Positions 1 through 6,123 are shown, counted from the stretch's first letter. The stretch is 7,093 nt of DNA from an uncultured Pseudoflavonifractor sp. (GCA_947575475.1 CANPNN010000067.1:1-7093), one strand, 5' to 3'. The notes: generated by a model not told the origin, from the sequence alone. Numbers and translations: made by a program.

Positions 1-50
1 ACGGTATTTTTATGACCGTCCAGCCGGACACCATGGATTCCCATTCCCAT
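1..50 (-). CDS. Partial CDS, 5' end only, possibly RnfC
   Basis: An open minus-strand frame begins with ATG at 50 and runs off the left edge, giving MGMGIHGVRLDGHKNT. An in-frame ATG at 44 is the alternative start. A purine-rich AAGAAGGAG (63-71) precedes it, but its spacing of 12 bases from GGAG to ATG is longer than usual. The gene lies 115 bases downstream of the apbE stop on the same strand, with no convincing terminator between, so it is probably the fourth gene of the operon. The GIH...HKNT pattern recalls the short N-terminal segment (GGIHPP..K in the proteobacterial protein) of RnfC, the soluble NADH-binding subunit of the Rnf ferredoxin:NAD+ oxidoreductase. An ApbE gene next door fits, because RnfD and RnfG carry covalent FMN. 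The RnfC call is inference from 16 residues and could be wrong; the presence of a coding start is somewhat safer. Confidence 0.4.
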   Translation of the reverse strand, partial: MGMGIHGVRLDGHKNT

Positions 51-165
51 AATCCGATCCAACTCCTTCTTCTTAATTGTTGCCCACAGAGCGGGGGACA
101 GACCTCCACCCTAACAGATGGGTTCTATAGAAAAGGTCCCGGAGGTCCCGGTTCCTTAACTGACG

Positions 166-1185
166 TCAATTGGCCAAGACAAATCTGTCGTTCAGACCCG
201 AGGTCCAGGTCACCGTATCGTCCCGGGTGACAAAAATAGCTTCGATGCCCTCCAGAGCTTCGATAAAGGCGGTACCCTCCTCTACACCCATGGCAAAGAC
301 GGTGGTGGAGAGGGCGTCTGCGTCAAAGGCATCTCCGGCGATAATAGAGACTCCCGCCAACTCATTCTGGACAGGCCAGCCGGAGGAGGTATCCAAAATG
401 TGATGGTAGCGCACTCCGTCCAAGTCAAAGCCCCGCTCATAGATGCCGCTGGTGACCACCGCCTGGTTGGAGACTTTGGCGGCTCCCACGATGTTTTGGT
501 CCCGTTTTCCCAATGGATCCTGAATGCCGATATTCCATTCGGTGCCGTCAGGCTTACTGCCGATCACAAGCACATTGCCGCCAAAGTTCAGAAAGCCGCT
601 TTCTACGCCCCGGGCCTTCAGAAAGTCGGCAATGCGATCGGTGATGTAACCCTTGGCGATGGCCCCAAGGTCAATGGTCATGCCGGCAGGAAGAAGGACC
701 CCCTCGTCATTGACGTCGATCTGGGTCCAGTCCACCTTGGCGGCAGCCTGAGCCAGAGCGGTCTCGTCCGGAAGGACTCCCATATTTTCCCCAGTGAAAT
801 CCCACAAGGCTACACAGGGTTCAACCGTGACGTCAAAGATGCCGTTGGAGAGCCGGGAATATTCCAAGGCCTTTTCCAGGATCTCACGGGTCTCATCGCT
901 GACAGCTACCCGCTGTCCATTGGCATGGTTGATATTCCATACATCGGAGCCCTCGGTCGTCTTGCTCAGCATATTGTCGTACCGCTGGCACTCCACCTGG
1001 GCGTCAGAGAGAAGGGAGCTGTCGTCGGTATAGACCTCCATGGTCACCACAGTGTCAAAATAGAATCCTACCTGGCTTTGCCGCTGGGGAGTGGGGGTGG
1101 ACGTAGGGGTGACCGTTCCGCCGCAGGCGGTAAGGCCGGTGAGAAGGGCGGCGCAGAGGAGCGACCCTAAAAAACGCTTTTTCAT
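166..1185 (-). CDS. apbE: ApbE-family FAD:protein FMN transferase, lipoprotein
   Basis: ApbE enzymes use FAD and Mg2+ to attach FMN through a phosphoester bond to Thr/Ser of extracytosolic redox proteins such as RnfD, RnfG and NqrB/C. The 339-residue product has normal family length. It starts with a lipoprotein signal peptide (KKR, hydrophobic core, lipobox LTAC with Cys21), followed by a Thr/Pro-rich linker (24-34), so it should be anchored on the outer face of the membrane. Family motifs are intact: FDTVVTMEVY (43-52), GIFDVTVEPCVALWDF (115-130), DLGAIAKGY (172-180), NFGGNV (200-205), HHILD (261-265) and the Mg2+-binding DADALSTTVFAMG (288-300). The start ATG overlaps the stop of the upstream gene as ATGA (1182-1185), with a GGGAGGGG ribosome site seven bases upstream, which indicates translational coupling. 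Its neighbours point to a membrane redox complex as the target; none of the likely acceptor proteins lies inside the window. Confidence 0.95.
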   Translation of the reverse strand: MKKRFLGSLLCAALLTGLTACGGTVTPTSTPTPQRQSQVGFYFDTVVTMEVYTDDSSLLSDAQVECQRYDNMLSKTTEGSDVWNINHANGQRVAVSDETREILEKALEYSRLSNGIFDVTVEPCVALWDFTGENMGVLPDETALAQAAAKVDWTQIDVNDEGVLLPAGMTIDLGAIAKGYITDRIADFLKARGVESGFLNFGGNVLVIGSKPDGTEWNIGIQDPLGKRDQNIVGAAKVSNQAVVTSGIYERGFDLDGVRYHHILDTSSGWPVQNELAGVSIIAGDAFDADALSTTVFAMGVEEGTAFIEALEGIEAIFVTRDDTVTWTSGLNDRFVLAN

Positions 1186-1745
1186 GTCTGATCCCCTCCC
1201 GTCTTCTGAAATGGGTCGGAAGAGCCGGGGATCTTCAGTACCCGCACGATCTGCCGTCCGGCAAGGCCGGTGATAATTCCGGTGATGACAGCGGCGATCA
1301 GCAGAGGAAAAATATAGAACATAAGCCCAGGGGTCTGTAAGACCAGAGCGGCTACCAAAAGCTGGCCCACGTTGTGGAATACGGCGCCGATCACAGAAAC
1401 GCCTACGATGGAGACCTTGTCCCGCCCTAAAAATTTAGTCAGAAGCATCATCACAAGGCTTAAGATCCCGCCGCCCATACTATAGAGGAAGGCAGAGGCC
1501 AGATTACCCGACATGAATCCGGTGAGAACCACCTTTAATATCATCAGGATCACTGAATAGCCGGGCCCCAGAAGATAGATGGAGTAGAGAAGCACCGTAT
1601 TGGCAAGTCCCAGCTTGATCCCGGGGGGCAGCAGCATGAAAGCGGAGAGGATGCCTTCTATGTAACCAAGGACTACCGCTGCAGCCGCCAAGAGGGCCAG
1701 CCGGGTCATTCGCTGGACGGTGAGGCGGGAAGAAGACTGCTTCAT
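1182..1745 (-). CDS. Gx transporter / heptaprenyl diphosphate synthase component I-type membrane protein
   Basis: This 187-residue polytopic protein carries the hallmarks of the family annotated as Gx transporter or heptaprenyl diphosphate synthase component I (Hpre_diP_synt_I): PPGIKLGLANTVLLY (40-54) and GAVFHNVGQLLVAAL (120-134). About five hydrophobic segments lie near residues 13-37, 47-78, 83-105, 112-136 and 141-162, with a polar C-terminal tail. The fold resembles small S-component-like membrane proteins. Members are frequently encoded beside ApbE, NusG_II and Rnf or extracellular electron-transfer genes, where a role with quinone, isoprenoid or flavin substrates has been suggested; the substrate here cannot be told. 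The ATG directly abuts the stop of the upstream NusG_II gene (TAAATG), and the gene overlaps apbE by four bases, so the three genes are surely one translationally coupled operon. A direct enzymatic role in heptaprenyl synthesis is doubtful because no component II is nearby. Confidence 0.85.
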   Translation of the reverse strand: MKQSSSRLTVQRMTRLALLAAAAVVLGYIEGILSAFMLLPPGIKLGLANTVLLYSIYLLGPGYSVILMILKVVLTGFMSGNLASAFLYSMGGGILSLVMMLLTKFLGRDKVSIVGVSVIGAVFHNVGQLLVAALVLQTPGLMFYIFPLLIAAVITGIITGLAGRQIVRVLKIPGSSDPFQKTGGDQT

Positions 1746-2144
1746 TTAACCCTCGTCCTCCAATGTGAGTTCAATGGTGACCTGATTGGGAAGGCATATG
1801 ATCCAGTTGCGGAGGATACGTTCCTCGTAATTTTCCCTGGTGATCTCACCCTGGCCAACGCATTGCTGGTCAGGGCAGGAGGAGTCCAGCATGTCGATGG
1901 CGCCATCCTTTACCTCCACATGATTAATGATACCATTGCCCTGATCGATCTCAATGACCTGGTCCTCGTCCAGAGAGACCTCCTTATAGAGGTAGTTTCC
2001 TACAAGAATTCTGGCAGTGCCGGTGGCGGTATCGGGGGCAAAGAATTTCACCGCTACCATTCCAGCCACTGCGATCAATAGGACAGCAGCCACGATGATC
2101 AGGTCCCGCTTTTTTACCAGAGGCTTTTTCTCATTTTCAGCCAT
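1746..2144 (-). CDS. NusG domain II-containing membrane-anchored protein
   Basis: The product has 132 residues: a short basic cytoplasmic N-terminus (1-13), one membrane helix (about 14-35) and an extracytosolic beta-rich domain matching the stand-alone NusG_II family. Diagnostic motifs are SSCPDQQCVGQGEI (88-101) and IICLPNQVTIEL (115-126). Three cysteines (90, 95, 117) sit at the positions typical of this family. Despite its name the protein is not a transcription factor, having no NGN or KOW part. Relatives are commonly found next to ApbE and Gx-type genes in loci for membrane or extracellular electron transfer; their biochemical role is not established as far as I know. It is the promoter-proximal gene of the operon, with an AAAGGAA ribosome site (2154-2160) nine bases before ATG and a leader of about 40 bases after the predicted transcription start. 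Confidence 0.88.
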   Translation of the reverse strand: MAENEKKPLVKKRDLIIVAAVLLIAVAGMVAVKFFAPDTATGTARILVGNYLYKEVSLDEDQVIEIDQGNGIINHVEVKDGAIDMLDSSCPDQQCVGQGEITRENYEERILRNWIICLPNQVTIELTLEDEG

Positions 2145-2192
2145 ACGTTTAGATTCCTTTCCGGGAATATAAAGTCATAAAGATACCCGTAT

Positions 2193-2221
2193 AGTATACC
2201 GCCCAAATCCTCCGGGCGCAA
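2193..2221 (-). promoter_or_regulatory. Predicted sigma-A promoter of the NusG_II-Gx-apbE operon
   Basis: Read on the minus strand, TTGCGC (2216-2221) and TATACT (2193-2198) are separated by exactly 17 bases, and transcription would start near 2186. The inverted repeat CGCCC/GGGCG (2200-2204 and 2214-2218) lies in the spacer and touches the -35 box, so it is a candidate operator. Placement upstream of the first gene of the operon supports the call; no experimental evidence is implied. Confidence 0.6.
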
Positions 2222-2288
2222 GAGCTTTTTCCGAATTTTTAAAGTGAAATTCTGTTAATAAAATAACAAATAGGTAAAAATTCCTTTC

Positions 2289-2320
2289 GTGCTGGTGACC
2301 CGGATCTATCATTCCGGCAC
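2289..2320. repeat. Imperfect inverted repeat in the divergent intergenic region
   Basis: GTGCTGG (2289-2295) and CCGGCAC (2314-2320) can pair over seven positions with one G:T wobble, around an 18-base loop. It lies upstream of the plus-strand promoter at 2373, so it could be a protein-binding site but not a leader structure of that transcript. The rest of the 317-base gap (2145-2461) holds the two divergent promoters and an AT-rich patch (about 2225-2285); I see no further gene or RNA in it. Confidence 0.25.
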
Positions 2321-2372
2321 AGCCCGTGTAAATGGAAGTTTTATCTGGCTGTAGACGTTCTGCAGATCGGGA

Positions 2373-2401
2373 TTGACAATTCCCCTCGAAGTCGGTATGC
2401 T
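2373..2401 (+). promoter_or_regulatory. Predicted sigma-A promoter of the first NSS transporter
   Basis: A perfect -35 box TTGACA (2373-2378) is followed after 17 bases by TATGCT (2396-2401). Transcription would begin near 2408, leaving a leader of about 55 bases. An AAGGGAG ribosome site (2447-2453) lies eight bases before the ATG at 2462. This is the best promoter match in the window. Confidence 0.75.
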
Positions 2402-2461
2402 GAAAGGGCCCCATCCCCCGGAACCAGATAAAATACGGCTCGAGAGAAGGGAGAAGCATCA

Positions 2462-3793
2462 ATGGATCAGGAGAGGAAGAACAGACAGTTTACCAGTAGT
2501 TGGGGGTTTGTGCTCTCGGCGGTAGGCTCCGCCGTGGGTATGGCCAATGTGTGGGGGTTTCCCGCCAAAATGGGCAGCTACGGAGGCAGTGCCTTTCTCA
2601 TTTCCTATCTGTTCTTTATCCTGCTTTTCGGCTTTGTGGGACTCTCTGCGGAGTATGCTATGGGTCGCCGGGCGCGGACGGGAACATTGGGGACCTATAA
2701 AATGGCCTGGTCCTCCCGCAAAAAATCTCTGGGCGGAGCGGGCGGTTTGGTGGGCTGGCTCCCTCTGGCTGGTTCCATGTGTATTGCCATTGGCTATGCC
2801 GTTATCGTCTCCTATGTTTTAAAGGCTCTGGTAGGAGCGGTAGACGGCTCCCTGATGACAACGGACACTGCTGTCTGGTTTGGAGGCTTTTCCGGCTCGG
2901 ACTACTCGGTGGTTCCTTTCCATGTCATAGTGGTGGTGGGTACGCTCCTGACGCTCCTTCTGGGAGCAAAAAGCATTGAAAAGAGCAATAAGGTGATGAT
3001 GCCCCTGTTCTTTCTCATCTTTCTGGTGCTGGCGGTCCGGGTGGCCTTTCTGCCCGGGGCGGCGGAGGGCTACCGGTACATGTTCACCCCTCGGTGGGAG
3101 GAGCTTCTGGACCCTATGGTGTGGGTCTGGGCCATGGGACAGGCCTTTTTTTCCCTGTCCATTACGGGAAGCGGGATGATCGTCTACGGGGCCTATCTGG
3201 ACAGCGCTGAGGACGTGGTGGCCCTGGCCAAGCGGACCGCTCTTTTTGACACCATCGCCGCTTTGGTGGCCGCCCTGGTCATCATCCCCGCCTGTTTCGC
3301 CTACGGCCTGGACGTGGGGGCGGGTCCTGCCCTCCTCTTTGTCACCCTGCCCCGCATCCTCCAGGATATCCCTCTGGGCAGGCTCTTCGCCGTCATTCTC
3401 TACACCGCCATGATCTTCGCCGGGGTCAGCTCCCTGCAAAACATGTTTGAGGCGGTGGGGGAATCCCTTCTGCACCGTTTTCCCAAGCTTGGCCGTAAGG
3501 TGATGCTGGCCCTCCTGTGCACGGTCTGCCTGGGGGTGGGCCTCCACATGGAACCCATTGCCAAATGGGGTCCATGGATGGACATCGTCTCCATCTACAT
3601 CATCCCCATCGGCGCTACCCTGGGGGCGGTGAGCTGGTTCTGGATCATCCCCCGGAAGGACCTTCTGGACGAGGTGAGCAAGGGAGCGAAAAGGAACCCC
3701 GGCCGACTGTGGTACAGCTTGGGCCGGTACCTGTATGTGCCCTGCGCCATTCTCCTGTGCTGCGTGGCTCTGTTTTTGAAGGTGGCATTCTAA
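2462..3793 (+). CDS. Sodium-dependent transporter of the NSS/SNF family
   Basis: Members of this family (LeuT, MhsT, TnaT, Tyt1) import amino acids or related solutes with Na+. The 443-residue product has the usual prokaryotic length and about 11 hydrophobic helices. TM1 contains GSAVGMANVWGFP (22-34), in which Gly22, Ala24, Val25 and Asn29 correspond to Na+ ligands of LeuT. The unwound TM6 is AFFSLSITGSG (228-238), and TM8 has FAGVSS (319-324), matching the Na2 Thr/Ser ligands. The residue equal to LeuT Arg30, half of the extracellular gate, is Gly32 here, while the partner acidic residue in TM10 appears kept (WMD, 372-374). The gene is monocistronic, with its own promoter and terminator. 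The substrate cannot be assigned. The divergent redox operon on the left shares its upstream region, and a second NSS gene converges on it from the right. Confidence 0.93.
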   Translation: MDQERKNRQFTSSWGFVLSAVGSAVGMANVWGFPAKMGSYGGSAFLISYLFFILLFGFVGLSAEYAMGRRARTGTLGTYKMAWSSRKKSLGGAGGLVGWLPLAGSMCIAIGYAVIVSYVLKALVGAVDGSLMTTDTAVWFGGFSGSDYSVVPFHVIVVVGTLLTLLLGAKSIEKSNKVMMPLFFLIFLVLAVRVAFLPGAAEGYRYMFTPRWEELLDPMVWVWAMGQAFFSLSITGSGMIVYGAYLDSAEDVVALAKRTALFDTIAALVAALVIIPACFAYGLDVGAGPALLFVTLPRILQDIPLGRLFAVILYTAMIFAGVSSLQNMFEAVGESLLHRFPKLGRKVMLALLCTVCLGVGLHMEPIAKWGPWMDIVSIYIIPIGATLGAVSWFWIIPRKDLLDEVSKGAKRNPGRLWYSLGRYLYVPCAILLCCVALFLKVAF

Positions 3794-3799
3794 AAAACA

Positions 3800-3840
3800 A
3801 AAAAGGTAGGGCGTCTGCCTGGCAGATGCCCTACCTTTTT
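3800..3840. terminator. Strong bidirectional Rho-independent terminator
   Basis: Arms 3800-3819 and 3821-3840 pair over nearly their whole length with a single G:T wobble; the apical few bases form the loop. The stem is GC-rich in its inner part and flanked by T5 on the plus strand and by a T-rich run (3791-3805 read in reverse) on the minus strand. It starts seven bases after the stop of the plus-strand NSS gene and is the only clear stop signal for the minus-strand yfcE-like/NSS operon, so it can serve both convergent units. Confidence 0.92.
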
Positions 3841-3844
3841 ATAC

Positions 3845-4030
3845 TTATTTTCCCGGCCGCCAGATCCAGAGCCGGCCCGGCGCCACCATTCGGGTCCATC
3901 CATATTCAAAGGTTCCGTCCGGCACCGGGACCTATCCAGGCAGGACCGTATAGGCCCGGTGCCCTGTGGTCAGGGCCGAAACAGCGGCCGCATCGCCGCC
4001 ATAGACCTGAATCGAGCCAAACTTTCCACC
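3845..4030 (-). other. Interrupted coding-like frame downstream of the second NSS gene (possible gene remnant)
   Basis: On the minus strand one frame is bounded by stops at 4031-4033 and 3845-3847 and broken once by TAG at 3932-3934. The upstream 32 codons contain GSIQVYGGDAAAVSALTTG, and the downstream 28 contain VPVPDGTFEYGWTRM and APGRLWIWRPGK. Composition looks protein-like, as if one substitution had split a short C-terminal region. There is no good start codon or ribosome site, and I recognise no family. It lies in the probable 3' untranslated region of the second NSS transcript. It could be a decayed gene end, or simply an accidental open frame in GC-rich, palindromic DNA. Confidence 0.25.
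3921..3963. repeat. Long imperfect palindrome (stem-loop) with adjacent smaller hairpin
   Basis: Arms 3921-3935 and 3950-3963 pair as 14 base pairs with one bulged A, around a 14-base loop. No T-run follows on either strand, so it is not an ordinary terminator. An overlapping perfect hairpin, GCCCTG-TGGT-CAGGGC (3961-3976), is mutually exclusive with the distal base pairs of the large stem, and GGCCG/CGGCC (3974-3978, 3985-3989) adds a third. The group could be a REP-like element, an mRNA-stabilising 3' structure, or a structured RNA. Confidence 0.5.
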
Positions 4031-4047
4031 TTAAGCCCCTCGCCAAC

Positions 4048-5403
4048 TTATCCGGGCAGCAGCCCCTGGATCAAAATGACCAGAACCAGCACAGGGAGGA
4101 TGAATTGAAAATAGGGCTTGAGCCACCGGGGCATTTTCATGCCGCTGCCCGCATTAGCCTCAGCCAGGTAATTGTCATACCCCCAGCCCCACTTGGTGAC
4201 ACAGAACAGCAGGTACACCAGGGACCCCAGGGGAAGGAGAAGGTTGCTCACCAGGAAATCCTCAAAGTCCAGCACGTCCCGTCCCAGGATGCGCACTTCG
4301 CTCCAAAGGTTGTAGCCCAGCACACAGGGCATACTGGCCAGGAGGATGAACAGGCAGTTGAGCAGGGCGGCCTTTTTTCTGGACCAGCCGAAGTTGTCGA
4401 TACAGTTGGCCTGGAGATTCTCAAAGACGGCGATGACGGTGGAAAAGCTGGCGAAGGTCATAAACAGGAAAAACAGGGCCCCCCATAGCCGTCCTCCCGC
4501 CATGTTGAGAAACACTTTGGGCAGGGTCATAAAGATGAGGGAAGGTCCGCTGTCCGGCTCCACCCCAAAGGCGAAACAGGCGGGGAAGATGATGAGCCCT
4601 GACATCAGGGCAACAAAGGTGTCCAGGGAGCAGATGCGCACCGCCTCGCTGGTAAGAGTGTGATCTCTGGTCATATAGCTTCCAAAGACCTCCATGGCGG
4701 CGATGCCCAGGCTCAGGGTGAAGAAGGCCTGGTTCATGGCGGCGGTAATGACGTTGCCCAGCCCCGCCGACTTGGCCCGTTCAAAGTCGGGGAGAAGGTA
4801 AAATTTGACCCCCTCCATGCCTCCGGGGAGGGTGAGGCTGTGAAGGGCCAGCAGGGCGATAAGCCCCAGAAGGCCCAGCATCATCACCTTGGTGATCCGC
4901 TCCAGGCCCTTTTGAAGGCCAAAGCTGCACACCAGGAAGCCTCCCAGAACGGTGGCCGTCATCCAAAGCGTCATCTCGGCCGCATTGGCGCGCATGGCAG
5001 TGAACACACCGTCTATCGCTGCCCCCTCCAGCCCCGTGAAGGAGCCGGTGGCAAACTTGAAAAAGTATCCCAGCATCCAGCCCGAGACGGTGGTGTAGTA
5101 CATCATGAGAAGGCAGCATCCCGCCACGCAAAACCAGCCGTGGAGGTGCCATTTGGTCCCCTTGGGCTCCAGGGTCTTATAGCCCAGCACGGCGCTCTTT
5201 CCGCTGCTCCGGCCCACCGCCAGCTCCATGGTGAGGACGGGGACCCCCATCAGTACCAGAAACAGCAGGTAGAACAGAACAAAGACCCCGCCGCCGTTTT
5301 GCCCCGTCACATAAGGGAACTTCCACACGTTGCCGATGCCCACGGCGCAGCCTGCGCTGACCAGCAGAAAGCCTAGCCGGGAGCGAAAATTTTCCCGTTC
5401 CAT
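4048..5403 (-). CDS. Sodium-dependent transporter of the NSS/SNF family (second copy)
   Basis: This 451-residue inner-membrane carrier belongs to the same family as the plus-strand gene but to a different branch. TM1 is AGCAVGIGNVWKFPYVTGQN (17-36), with the sodium-site pattern kept and Lys28 at the LeuT Arg30 position. GGG (37-39), TMELAVGR (58-65), QAFFTLSLG (225-233) in TM6, TFASFSTVIAVFE (316-328) in TM8 and DFEDFLVSN (379-387) in TM10 match the family. The C-terminal WGWGYDNYLAEANAG and MPRWLKPY region is typical of longer bacterial members, and about 11-12 helices are expected. ATG at 5403 is chosen because MERENFRSRLGF is the usual NSS beginning and an AAAGAGGGA ribosome site lies four bases upstream; a longer frame to 5529 runs into the preceding gene. 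It follows the phosphoesterase by 37 bases and is probably cotranscribed. The substrate, probably an amino acid, cannot be assigned. Confidence 0.94.
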   Translation of the reverse strand: MERENFRSRLGFLLVSAGCAVGIGNVWKFPYVTGQNGGGVFVLFYLLFLVLMGVPVLTMELAVGRSSGKSAVLGYKTLEPKGTKWHLHGWFCVAGCCLLMMYYTTVSGWMLGYFFKFATGSFTGLEGAAIDGVFTAMRANAAEMTLWMTATVLGGFLVCSFGLQKGLERITKVMMLGLLGLIALLALHSLTLPGGMEGVKFYLLPDFERAKSAGLGNVITAAMNQAFFTLSLGIAAMEVFGSYMTRDHTLTSEAVRICSLDTFVALMSGLIIFPACFAFGVEPDSGPSLIFMTLPKVFLNMAGGRLWGALFFLFMTFASFSTVIAVFENLQANCIDNFGWSRKKAALLNCLFILLASMPCVLGYNLWSEVRILGRDVLDFEDFLVSNLLLPLGSLVYLLFCVTKWGWGYDNYLAEANAGSGMKMPRWLKPYFQFILPVLVLVILIQGLLPG

Positions 5404-5440
5404 ATGATCCCTCTTTCTCTTAAAAAATAAAGTGGGAGAG

Positions 5441-5902
5441 TTAAGTTTTCTCCTGGGAAATGACGATTTTTTCCACTTGAAAGCGGCCATTTTCAATGGC
5501 CAACATAGCAAGGGTGATCTCCTGGTCAAACCGTCGTTTGCCGCAACTGCCCGGATTTAGCCAAAGGATCCCATTCTGTTCTTCCTGGGAGTATTTGTGG
5601 GAGTGGCCATAGACTACTATGTCCACATCACTCAGGTCAGGGGGCACATTTTTCTTGTTGTGGATCAGGAAGAAGCGTACGCCTTCGATGGAAAAGGTGC
5701 GGTGGAGCGGGAGTTTCTCTGCCCATTCTTTATCGTTGTTGCCCCGGACGATATAAAGGGGACCAAAGCCTGCCAAAGTGTCTACAATGGCTTGGGTGTT
5801 AATGTCCCCGCCGTGGATGACAATGTCGGCCTGGGCCAGATATTCCAGTACCTGGGGCCGCAGAAGGCCGTGGGTATCGGAAAGAATGGCGGCGTACTTC
5901 AT
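5441..5902 (-). CDS. YfcE/MJ0936-family metallophosphoesterase
   Basis: A 153-residue cytosolic enzyme of the calcineurin-like superfamily, in the small YfcE/MJ0936 (YsnB) group that hydrolyses phosphodiesters with two Mn2+-type metal ions. The length is normal, and every expected metal-ligand motif is present: D9-x-H11 (SDTHG, 8-12), GGD with D33, GNND (54-57), H81 (LIHNKK, 79-84) and GHSH with H100 and H102 (99-102). The family motif NPGSCGKRR (116-124) follows. The start ATG has an AAGGGGAA ribosome site six bases upstream. It is the first gene of a two-gene transcript ending in an NSS transporter; a functional link between them is not evident. The physiological substrate is unknown for this family. 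Confidence 0.93.
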   Translation of the reverse strand: MKYAAILSDTHGLLRPQVLEYLAQADIVIHGGDINTQAIVDTLAGFGPLYIVRGNNDKEWAEKLPLHRTFSIEGVRFFLIHNKKNVPPDLSDVDIVVYGHSHKYSQEEQNGILWLNPGSCGKRRFDQEITLAMLAIENGRFQVEKIVISQEKT

Positions 5903-5937
5903 GGGAGATTCCCCTTTCAGGGCAGGTTATAAAAAAT

Positions 5938-5966
5938 ATCATACCATAAAAATTTCCTGCAGGCAA
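5938..5966 (-). promoter_or_regulatory. Predicted promoter of the phosphoesterase-NSS transcript
   Basis: On the minus strand TTGCCT (5961-5966) and TATGAT (5938-5943) are separated by 17 bases, and the start would fall near 5931, about 28 bases before the ATG. The perfect inverted repeat TCCTGCA/TGCAGGA (5955-5961, 5972-5978, 10-base gap) straddles the -35 box and could be an operator. Confidence 0.55.
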
Positions 5967-6123
5967 GAAATTGCAGGAGGAAAGTGAGTTGTGGGGATCT
6001 TCTATAATAATTTATAGGACTTATGAGGGTAAAGCAATATGCTGGCTGTATAATAACGCGAATTTTGAGGTGATTCTCATCTATACCTGGCTGACAAAAG
6101 CCCTTCAGGAGGGATGTGATGCT

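Noticed and set aside
135..151. Tandem GGTCCCGG repeat with a short T-run on the minus strand after apbE, considered as a terminator
   Set aside because: It is a direct repeat; the only possible stem is a self-complementary CCGG pair, too weak to call, so the operon may continue into the partial gene at the left edge.
400..1170. 256-codon open frame on the plus strand
   Set aside because: It lies entirely antisense to the clear apbE gene, has no ribosome site and no recognisable motifs; GC-rich coding DNA often leaves the opposite frame open.
2175..2462. 95-codon minus-strand frame in the divergent intergenic region
   Set aside because: It covers both predicted promoters, and its translation shows no domain, membrane or signal features.
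3517..4488. 323-codon open frame on the plus strand
   Set aside because: It starts inside the first NSS gene, crosses the strong terminator and ends antisense to the second NSS gene; its Pro/Gly/His-rich text is a shadow.
4660..5376. 238-codon open frame on the plus strand
   Set aside because: Antisense shadow of the second NSS gene, low-complexity His/Gln/Gly-rich translation and no start signal.
5404..5529. Longer N-terminus for the second NSS transporter
   Set aside because: The extension would overlap the phosphoesterase gene by about 89 bases and has no family similarity; ATG at 5403 has a proper ribosome site and the usual NSS beginning.
6003..6054. Two TATAAT boxes (6003-6008 and 6049-6054) as promoters for the kinase remnant
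   Set aside because: Neither has a recognisable -35 box at 16-18 bases nor a proper extended -10 element.
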